Assembly (NCBI GenBank): GCA_041917975.1
Contig: JAYRWN010000212.1
Span: 1 to 15,902 of the forward strand
Reading direction: 5' to 3'
From: JAYRWN01 sp041917975
GTDB taxonomy: Bacteria > Bacteroidota > Bacteroidia > Chitinophagales > Saprospiraceae
Length of the DNA: 15,902 nucleotides
The notes under the pieces were generated by a model. It was given only the letters and a program-made list of their open reading frames with translations. It did no database searches and was not told the origin of the DNA. Shown one piece after another: positions 1-5,247 of this stretch. A program made the translations under genes and the position numbers. Positions within the stretch are counted from its first letter, which is position 1; the number at the start of each line of letters is the position of its first letter.

Positions 1-146
1 AGAGATAGATAATATTTAACTTGTAACTTTCGTGAGTATGTGTAAATATTTTGGCTATTTATTGAGACAATTATTTAAATGGTTTATTATATTTGACACG
101 TCTTGTGTAATAGATATTTTGTTCACTCTGCTAAACACCATATGCT

Positions 147-398
147 ATGGAAGAATACAACCAAAAAATTAGGCCGTGGATTGGTATTGTTGCATTAGTT
201 GCGATTGGTATTTTTATGATCATTGACCCAAATCTAATGGATCACACCGAAATATCAGGGCGCAAACAATTCATAAAATTAATCTTTAGTTATATCTGGG
301 GTATTCCCGCTGGAATACTCTTATTGGGCGCTGGAATTTACCTCGGATACAAGAGGATAACCGCCAGCGACGAAGTTGACACTAATAACAAAGAATAA
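147..398 (+). CDS. Small two-helix inner-membrane protein of unknown function
   Basis: I do not recognise a family. The 83-aa product has two clear hydrophobic helices, about residues 11-27 and 45-67. They are separated by a short polar segment (about 28-44), and a charged acidic tail (DEVDTNNKE) ends the protein. The second helix is glycine-rich (GIPAGILLLGAGIYLG), which suits helix packing. With no signal peptide cleavage site, it is probably an integral inner-membrane protein with both ends on the same side. The ATG at 147 is the natural start because the first helix begins 10 codons later. It stands alone: the next gene is on the other strand and begins 280 bp away, so there is no operon to suggest a job. 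The sequence before it is very AT-rich and has no perfect TAnnTTTG element. The hydrophobic pattern makes a real gene likely, but the function is unknown. Confidence 0.6.
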   Translation: MEEYNQKIRPWIGIVALVAIGIFMIIDPNLMDHTEISGRKQFIKLIFSYIWGIPAGILLLGAGIYLGYKRITASDEVDTNNKE

Positions 399-501
399 TT
401 TAATTTCCTCATTCATATTGCGCACGCCAAAATTCAATTCTGGTGTAAGCTGTTATTTAAATGATGTACAATAAATCTACAAAAACCTCTTTTAGGGCTA
501 A

Positions 502-563
502 TTTGGTATAAAGGTTAATACTCTATACTGAATAAACGGGAACCCTTAATACCAAAAGGTTAA
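502..563. repeat. Interlocked inverted and direct repeats between convergent genes
   Basis: TTTGGTAT (502-509) is the exact reverse complement of ATACCAAA (549-556). After an A/A mismatch the pairing continues with AAGG (511-514) against CCTT (544-547), giving a 12-pair imperfect dyad with a 29-nt loop. AAAGGTTAA also occurs twice in direct orientation (510-518 and 555-563), and GGGAACCC (538-545) is a small dyad inside. The 280-bp stretch 399-678 holds no other recognisable feature and no convincing coding frame. It lies between the 3' ends of two convergent genes, so an RNA hairpin or transcription barrier is possible, but there is no U-tract. Confidence 0.4.
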
Positions 564-678
564 CTAAATTATATTGTCTTATCTAAATCATTAAAAATAT
601 TTTTCTTTCTAATTGCAACCAAATTGAACATGATTCATTAATTAAGCGCCAAATAACTTCTTAAGGTGCGACCTTCAT

Positions 679-1335
679 TCAAACCGTCTCCACCAGCAGT
701 TTTTTAGCGACTTTTTCACTGAATACCATGGTCTGATCTTTACCCACCGTGACATTTATACTTTGATCATAGGGCTCCACGTGGACGATATTTAATAATG
801 TCCCAAGTTGGAGACCTTTTTTGTTCAGAAAAATTAAAAAATCGGAAGAACTGTCTTTTAGTGCCCTCAGCGCCACCGTCTCCCCTACCTTACATTCTGC
901 AATAGTTTTATAGTTGTTTTTAGAAAAATTACCCTGTTTATCCGGAATAGGCGAACCGTGCGGGTCCACATGGGGAAACCCTAACAACTGATCCATACGG
1001 TTAAATAATTTTTTCGAATCCAAATGTTCCAATTCTTCAGCTATGTCATGCACTTCTTCCCAACCAAATCCCATGATCTGAACTAAAAACATTTCCGCCA
1101 GCCGATGTTTTCTGATCACCATAGCCGCATGTTTGAGGCCCAGCCGGGTAAGGCGGATTGGTTTATAGCGTTCATATTCCAGCCAGCCAGCCTGATGCAT
1201 TTTTTTTACCATATCGTTGACAGAGGGTTTGCTCAGGCCTAAACTTTGCCCCAAATCCGTAATGGAAATCTCCGCGCTCCGTTGATGAAGGTGGTACAGC
1301 GCTTTGAGATAATTTTCTTTCGTTTGCGTAGGCAT
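679..1335 (-). CDS. DtxR/MntR-family metal-dependent transcriptional repressor
   Basis: This is a cytoplasmic repressor of the DtxR/IdeR/MntR family, whose members bind DNA when loaded with Fe(II) or Mn(II). The 218-aa length fits the three-domain form. A winged helix-turn-helix spans about 7-70, with recognition segment LGLSKPSVNDMVKKM near 32-46. A metal-binding/dimerisation domain spans about 71-140 (H77, E100, E103, H104, then the family turn HVDPHGSPIP at 122-131). A FeoA/SH3-like C-terminal domain spans about 145-215. E100-x-x-E103-H104 matches the E99/E102/H103 set of B. subtilis MntR better than the Cys-containing site of DtxR. The positions matching MntR D8 and E11 are N8 and K11, so the N-terminal half of the primary metal site looks altered. 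The gene diverges from the diheme/Rieske/porin operon, and a DtxR-like dyad lies in the shared 99-bp gap. It probably controls that operon and perhaps itself. The family call is firm; the metal is not predictable. Confidence 0.93.
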   Translation of the reverse strand: MPTQTKENYLKALYHLHQRSAEISITDLGQSLGLSKPSVNDMVKKMHQAGWLEYERYKPIRLTRLGLKHAAMVIRKHRLAEMFLVQIMGFGWEEVHDIAEELEHLDSKKLFNRMDQLLGFPHVDPHGSPIPDKQGNFSKNNYKTIAECKVGETVALRALKDSSSDFLIFLNKKGLQLGTLLNIVHVEPYDQSINVTVGKDQTMVFSEKVAKKLLVETV

Positions 1336-1369
1336 TTAGTGACATTATTTTAATAATAATCTAAATTAA

Positions 1370-1400
1370 TTGTTAGATATGTCTAACTTTGATATCTTTG
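1370..1400 (+). promoter_or_regulatory. Bacteroidota-type promoter of the diheme/Rieske/porin operon
   Basis: TTG at 1370-1372 is followed, after 20 nt, by TATCTTTG at 1393-1400, a perfect match to the Bacteroidota -7 consensus TAnnTTTG with spacing in the accepted 17-23 nt range. A second perfect -7 element, TAACTTTG, lies at 1384-1391 but is only 11 nt from that TTG. Transcription from the main element would start around 1405-1410, giving a leader of roughly 25-30 nt. An SD-like GGAGG (1422-1426) lies 8 nt before the ATG at 1435; strong Shine-Dalgarno sequences are uncommon in this phylum. Confidence 0.6.
1372..1387. promoter_or_regulatory. Putative DtxR/MntR operator (dyad GTTAGA-N4-TCTAAC)
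   Basis: GTTAGATATGTCTAAC has perfect 6-nt arms around a TATG centre; 14 of 16 positions are symmetric. The TTAG...CTAA core is that of DtxR/IdeR operators. It lies between the -33 and -7 elements of the operon promoter and overlaps the second -7 element (1384-1391), where a bound repressor would block RNA polymerase. It is also 37 bp upstream of the divergent regulator start, so autoregulation is possible. The link to the adjacent regulator is inferred from position and symmetry. Confidence 0.6.
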
Positions 1401-1434
1401 CTAATCTAACAATAATGATCCGGAGGTAATAATA

Positions 1435-2634
1435 ATGAATCTTTACCATAAATCAGGCATCTCCTTTGTGCTGGCCACTTGTTTATTCGGACTTTCGTGC
1501 GAATGGACGGAGCCTGTCGGTCCTCGACCTGAAGAGGTTTTGGATGGACCTATCGACCGAATTTCGCATGCAGAGGGCGTACAATTTTTGGCTGGAGACC
1601 ATGCTTTTAGTGAAGTATTCACGATGCAAAAAGGTCTCGGTCCTATTTTTGTCACCAATAGCTGCATCAGTTGCCATGCCGGGGATGGGAAAGGAACTCC
1701 ATTTACCACGCTCACCCGTTTTGGTCAATCCGATGGCTCGGGCAATCACTTTTTACACCGGGGGGGACCACAATTGCAAACCAGGGCAATACCAGGGTTT
1801 CAACCTGAAGCCCTTCCTGACGAAGCGACTTCTGCAAAATTCACTCCGCCCGCTGTCACCGGTCTGGGTTTTCTACAACACGTGACCGATCAGGATATTT
1901 TAGCCATGGCCGACCCGGAGGATGCTGATGGTGATGGTATTTCCGGCGTACCTAATTGGATGGAGTTGAAAGATTTTGTCACGCCGGCTAAAGAGGCGGA
2001 GGTACGCAATGGGCGGTACATTCACCGGTTTGGGAAAAAAGCTGCGGCCTACGACCTATTAGACCAAACCGTCAATGCCTATAATCAAGACATGGGGATA
2101 ACCTCCACCTTTGATCCACGGGATGGGTATACTGGGTTGTCTACCGATCCGGAAGTGTCGGACCAGACCATCAGAAATCTGGTCATTTATTTAAACTTGC
2201 TCAAAGCGCCTATTCCCAGGAACCAGGATGATGCGGAGGTCATCCAGGGCAAAAAACTTTTCGCCGCGATAGGTTGCGCTTCCTGCCATCGCCCCGAGCT
2301 CAAGACCGGCCCATCCCCAATTGAAGCGCTGGCTCATAAAACCTTTTACCCCTACACGGATCTCCTGCTACATGACATGGGTCCGCAACTGGATGATGGT
2401 TATACCGAAGGCAACGCGTTGACCTCAGAATGGCGGACTCCCCCGCTATGGGGCCTTGGGCTTTCTCCGACCACTCAGGGAGAGACCTATTTTCTGATGC
2501 ATGATGGCCGCGCTGGCAGCATCCAGGAAGCTATCCTGATACATGGCGGAGAAGCGGAAAAAAGTAAAAACAAGTATCAAAACCTCACATCGGTTGAAAA
2601 AATACAATTGATAAAATTTTTAGAATCCCTCTAA
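1435..2634 (+). CDS. Diheme c-type cytochrome, DUF1111/MauG-like ("di-heme oxidoreductase") lipoprotein
   Basis: This is an exported diheme cytochrome c of the DUF1111 family (diheme oxidoreductase, distantly related to MauG and bacterial cytochrome c peroxidases). The N-terminus has a hydrophobic stretch ending at C22 (LFGLSC), a loose lipobox suggesting a lipoprotein, probably periplasm-facing. Two heme attachment sites are visible: C77-I-S-C80-H81 and C281-A-S-C284-H285. Other family landmarks are DADGDGISG (164-171), a possible Ca-binding loop; YTDLLLHDMG (307-316); EWRTPPLWGLG (332-342); and FLMHDGRAGSIQEAILIHGG (353-372). The 399-aa length is normal for the family. It is first in an operon with a Rieske protein (1-bp gap) and a porin, and diverges from a DtxR-type regulator. 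Relatives in Bacteroidota are often found near imelysin-type iron genes; none is present here. The family is secure; the substrate is unknown, and redox handling of a metal ion is an inference from context. Confidence 0.92.
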   Translation: MNLYHKSGISFVLATCLFGLSCEWTEPVGPRPEEVLDGPIDRISHAEGVQFLAGDHAFSEVFTMQKGLGPIFVTNSCISCHAGDGKGTPFTTLTRFGQSDGSGNHFLHRGGPQLQTRAIPGFQPEALPDEATSAKFTPPAVTGLGFLQHVTDQDILAMADPEDADGDGISGVPNWMELKDFVTPAKEAEVRNGRYIHRFGKKAAAYDLLDQTVNAYNQDMGITSTFDPRDGYTGLSTDPEVSDQTIRNLVIYLNLLKAPIPRNQDDAEVIQGKKLFAAIGCASCHRPELKTGPSPIEALAHKTFYPYTDLLLHDMGPQLDDGYTEGNALTSEWRTPPLWGLGLSPTTQGETYFLMHDGRAGSIQEAILIHGGEAEKSKNKYQNLTSVEKIQLIKFLESL

Positions 2635-2635
2635 A

Positions 2636-3070
2636 ATGAACAGAAAAGATTTTATTAAAACCTGCGGATTTACCTGCCTGGGGGCAATGGCATTCAGTCC
2701 GGCGGTAACCGGATGTTCGCCCACCAAAAACATCACCGCAGCGATCACCGGTGATGAGATTATTATTCCTGTCGCCCGGTTTGTTAACCGGGGTCGGCCT
2801 CTTGAATACATTACCGTACATGCTGCGCAATTACAATTTCCTATATACCTCTTTCGCATCGCTGAGCATGAGTACACCGCCGTTTATTTAAAATGTACCC
2901 ATCAGGGCAATGCGGTGAATGCCTATGGTCAAAAATTGGTCTGTTCGGCCCATGGCAGTGAATTTGACCGTTATGGTCAGGTAACCGCCGGCCCTGCTAC
3001 CAGTCCGTTGCGCCAATTTCCAGTCCAGGTCATCGACCAGGACTTACACATTTCATTAAAAAAAGTATGA
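2636..3070 (+). CDS. Rieske [2Fe-2S] lipoprotein
   Basis: This is a small exported electron-transfer protein with one Rieske domain. The cluster ligands are all present: C87-T-H89 and C103-S-A-H106, 13 residues apart between boxes, followed by the usual GPATSPLRQF (119-128), which closes over the cluster. The start NRKDFIK (2-8) resembles a Tat motif (RK instead of RR), and a lipobox AVTGC places the lipidated Cys at 27. Tat export makes sense because Rieske clusters are inserted before transport. At 144 aa there is room only for signal, linker and the single domain, so it is not a dioxygenase alpha subunit or a cytochrome bc1 Rieske with a retained anchor helix. It starts 1 bp after the diheme cytochrome and overlaps the porin by ATGA, implying coordinated translation. 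It probably passes electrons to or from the diheme protein; direct contact is an inference. Confidence 0.93.
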   Translation: MNRKDFIKTCGFTCLGAMAFSPAVTGCSPTKNITAAITGDEIIIPVARFVNRGRPLEYITVHAAQLQFPIYLFRIAEHEYTAVYLKCTHQGNAVNAYGQKLVCSAHGSEFDRYGQVTAGPATSPLRQFPVQVIDQDLHISLKKV

Positions 3071-4290
3071 AACACATCGTTCTACTTGTATTAATAATAG
3101 TCACCGGCCATGTTCAGGCGCAAATTGACTCTTCCCTGTTGATCACACCTTTGACCGATACTCTTCCGGTGTACTTAAATATGGATGCTGTATATCAACG
3201 GCCCTTTTTAAATATCGGCAAATTACCGGTGTCTGTAGGCGGTTATGCGGAGGCTAACTGGCAACATATTAGAACGGACGGAATATCCGATGGTCATCAG
3301 TTTCAGATGCGCAGGATGACCTTATTTGTTGCATCGACCATTCATAAAAAAATAAAGTTTCTCAGCGAAACGGAATTTGAAGCTGGTGGTAAAGAAATAG
3401 CCATTGAGTTTGCTTCCGTGGATGTAGAATTTTATCCCCTCCTAAATCTGCGGGGAGGGATCATCATGAATCCCATCGGCGCATTTAACCAAAACCACGA
3501 TGGACCAAAATGGGAATTTACGGATCGGCCTATTTCGGCCACCCAATTATTACCGGCTACCTGGAGTAATGGCGGATTCGGGCTGTTCGGCAAGAGTTAT
3601 AAAAATGACTGGATGTTTGGGTATGAATTTTATCTCTCGGGAGGTTTTGATCAAAGCATTGTAGATAACCTGGAGAGTAAAACTTTCCTTCCGGCGGCAA
3701 AAAATCAGGCCGAACGATTTGAAGAATCCTTCAGCGGCACTCCTCTCACTACAGCTAAGGTAGCCCTGCGCAACGATCGGTGGGGAGAAGTCGGATTATC
3801 TTACATGGGAGGTATTTATAATAGCTTTAAAATTGAAGGACTAATTCTTGACCATAAAAGGAGACTTATGGTGCTAGCGGTAGACTACCACAACACCTTA
3901 CCCAAAATCAGGACTATCATTACCGGCGAGTGGGCCTGGATAAAAGTCGACGTTCCTGAGACCTATACCCAACAGTATGGAAATAAACAATATGGCGGAT
4001 TTCTGGATGTGGTACAACCTATTTTTCAAGGCACTATATTAGGCTGGGAAAATAGTACCATCAACCTCGCCTGCCGGGTGGAGTTTGTGGATTGGAATGT
4101 CGGAAAATTTAAAGAAAACGGTGCTCCGATCGGTGAAAGTTTGTGGAGTATTATACCCGCAATTAGTTTCAGGCCCTCTGCCCAGACTGTGCTGCGTTTT
4201 AATTACCGCATCCAACGTCAGAAGGATATCTTTAATAACCCCCCGGCGATAACCGGAGGAAGCAGTTTAGGTGTATCGACATATTTTTGA
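3067..4290 (+). CDS. OprO/OprP-like outer-membrane porin
   Basis: The 407-aa product begins with a Sec signal peptide (hydrophobic stretch to about residue 18, VQA|Q). It continues as alternating amphipathic strands rich in aromatic and glycine residues and ends in a C-terminal Phe, as expected of an outer-membrane beta-barrel. Segments such as FQMRRMTLFVASTIHKKIKF, the acidic FLSETEFEAGG, and LRGGIIMNPIGAFNQNHD resemble the phosphate-selective porin O/P family (PF07396) common in Bacteroidota. Family membership does not prove phosphate specificity; many relatives are uncharacterised. Its start overlaps the Rieske stop codon (ATGA, 3067-3070), making it third in the operon. In this setting it may admit the ion or molecule handled by the two exported redox proteins. 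No strong terminator follows; the palindrome AAACATGTTT at 4290-4299 is followed by an A-run, not a T-run. Confidence 0.82.
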   Translation: MKHIVLLVLIIVTGHVQAQIDSSLLITPLTDTLPVYLNMDAVYQRPFLNIGKLPVSVGGYAEANWQHIRTDGISDGHQFQMRRMTLFVASTIHKKIKFLSETEFEAGGKEIAIEFASVDVEFYPLLNLRGGIIMNPIGAFNQNHDGPKWEFTDRPISATQLLPATWSNGGFGLFGKSYKNDWMFGYEFYLSGGFDQSIVDNLESKTFLPAAKNQAERFEESFSGTPLTTAKVALRNDRWGEVGLSYMGGIYNSFKIEGLILDHKRRLMVLAVDYHNTLPKIRTIITGEWAWIKVDVPETYTQQYGNKQYGGFLDVVQPIFQGTILGWENSTINLACRVEFVDWNVGKFKENGAPIGESLWSIIPAISFRPSAQTVLRFNYRIQRQKDIFNNPPAITGGSSLGVSTYF

Positions 4291-4313
4291 AACATGTTTA
4301 AAAAAAAGTTCTT

Positions 4314-4321
4314 TAGCTTTG
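4314..4321 (+). promoter_or_regulatory. Possible -7 promoter element (TAGCTTTG)
   Basis: TAGCTTTG at 4314-4321 is a perfect match to TAnnTTTG. The nearest upstream TTG (4287-4289) is 24 nt away, one more than the usual maximum. A start near 4328 would give a leader of about 90 nt before the ATG at 4421. It is the only consensus element in the 130-bp gap, so it may drive the 164-aa secreted protein separately from the porin operon. T-rich sequence makes chance matches common. Confidence 0.35.
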
Positions 4322-4420
4322 TTTTGTATGTTAGTCTGTTCAATTCTTCCAACACTTCAAGATGAATGATATAAATTATTTACATCCAATAAATTTTAAT
4401 TATTGACAATGGTATAAGCT

Positions 4421-4915
4421 ATGAAAACAATTTTAATAATTTTGATAACCTGTTTAGTTCATACAACCATATTTACTCAAAATGTTTTACAAAACGGTGA
4501 CCGTTGTCACCTGTCTTTAGCTGACATTGAACGTGTATTTGGCAAAGGATTCAAAGAGGAAGAATCAAGCCAGTTTGGGGAAATGATTTCCTGTAGATTT
4601 ACGAATAGTAGGTATACCATTCACATTAACCTCGAACCAGCCTATGGCATGAAAATAGACGACTACCATAAGATGATGTCGCCTAAAACGGTTATCTGGC
4701 AGACTATACCTAATGATCCTGATGGAGCGGCAATAGAAGTAAGAGATGACAGCAAAGATGATTTGGCCAGCACACCGGCCATTGCTTATATCCGCAACAA
4801 TAAATATGTTCGTCTGCAAATATTAGGTAATTATTACAACTATGAGAGTAACCAAATGATTACGATGCGTAAAAAAATGCGCCAGAATCTTACTACACTA
4901 AAACGTATTCCGTAA
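4421..4915 (+). CDS. Secreted 164-aa protein of unknown function
   Basis: I do not recognise a family. An N-terminal signal peptide is clear: MKTILIILITCLVHTTIFTQ, with likely cleavage near residue 19-20. The mature protein is about 145 aa, mixed alpha/beta in pattern, and has exactly two cysteines (C29 and C58). These could form a disulfide in the periplasm or outside the cell. The LSLADIERVFGKGF segment (31-44) followed by a Cys-containing strand resembles small periplasmic domains in which an amphipathic helix packs on a sheet, but I cannot name a family. The C-terminus is basic (MRKKMRQNLTTLKRIP). The ATG at 4421 is right because the signal peptide starts there. It has its own possible promoter element upstream and 332 bp of non-coding sequence downstream, so it looks monocistronic. 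C11 lies within the hydrophobic signal core without a lipobox, so it is probably not a lipoprotein. Confidence 0.7.
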   Translation: MKTILIILITCLVHTTIFTQNVLQNGDRCHLSLADIERVFGKGFKEEESSQFGEMISCRFTNSRYTIHINLEPAYGMKIDDYHKMMSPKTVIWQTIPNDPDGAAIEVRDDSKDDLASTPAIAYIRNNKYVRLQILGNYYNYESNQMITMRKKMRQNLTTLKRIP

Positions 4916-5061
4916 AGCTCTTAATTCTTTGTTTGATCAAAGTTTCTTGTTCAGAAGAAAAAAACATCATTATTTCGGTAGCCCATTAAATATTAGCTAA
5001 CCGTTTAACTAACTAATTATAGTCAGGAATTTCTGTATAAATAACTAATGATTTTTAAGTT

Positions 5062-5086
5062 CATTTCAATTGGTCAAGCGATTTGT
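5062..5086 (+). repeat. 25-nt direct repeat, copy 1
   Basis: This matches 5167-5191 at 21 of 25 positions. The two copies share a perfect 12-nt core, CAAGCGATTTGT (5075-5086 here). The four differences lie at positions 5, 11, 12 and 13. The copies are in the same orientation, 105 bp apart (start to start), upstream of the Asp-box propeller gene. Confidence 0.55.
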
Positions 5087-5166
5087 GTAAATTTTTTTAC
5101 AAAGTGCAAAACATATGCTTCCGGTTAATTTTCAAAAAGGAAATGAAAATTCCAATTCCTCTGACC

Positions 5167-5191
5167 CATTCCAATTTAGCAAGCGATTTGT
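5167..5191 (+). repeat. 25-nt direct repeat, copy 2
   Basis: This is the second copy of the 5062-5086 repeat. The core CAAGCGATTTGT is at 5180-5191. It ends 56 bp before the start codon of the 872-aa gene, which is consistent with an activator or repressor site near its promoter. The 105-bp period is close to ten helical turns, so both copies would face the same side of the DNA. Confidence 0.55.
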
Positions 5192-5247
5192 TTTACAATA
5201 AATGGTCAGGATTTTATAGATCATGGACTAATTTCTATATTTAACCT

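Larger units (their letters stand above)
4916..5247. other. 332-bp gene-free interval with direct repeats
   Basis: There is no plausible coding frame. The interval is AT-rich. It holds a short hairpin just after the upstream gene (CTTTG 4927-4931 / CAAAG 4938-4942, then T-rich), two 25-nt near-identical direct repeats (5062-5086 and 5167-5191), and an AT-rich dyad TGTAAA-TTTT-TTTACA at 5086-5101 that abuts the first repeat. No perfect TAnnTTTG element is present. TATATTTA (5236-5243) is a near match, but it lies only 4 nt from the next start codon. The promoter of the large downstream gene must be here, but I cannot place it. Confidence 0.5.

Noticed and set aside
1..146. Promoter-like TAACTTTC (24-31) and TTG...GATATTTTG (93-121) before the first gene
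   Set aside because: Neither is a full TAnnTTTG match and the region is so AT-rich that near matches are expected.
663..675. AAGGT-GCG-ACCTT hairpin just after the regulator stop codon
   Set aside because: Only 5 bp with a 3-nt loop and no U-tract on the minus-strand side, so not called as a terminator.
1443..1885. Open frames overlapping the diheme cytochrome on both strands (1443-1715 minus, 1466-1885 plus)
   Set aside because: They lie inside a gene with intact heme motifs, have no domain or signal peptide, and read as its frame shadows.
4290..4299. Palindrome AAACATGTTT after the porin stop
   Set aside because: There is no loop and an A-run, not a T-run, follows; it does not fit a terminator for the plus strand.
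4927..4960. Two short hairpins after the 164-aa gene (CTTTG/CAAAG and TTTCTT/AAGAAA)
   Set aside because: Stems of 5-6 A/T-rich pairs are expected by chance here; the second is followed by A, not T, on the plus strand.
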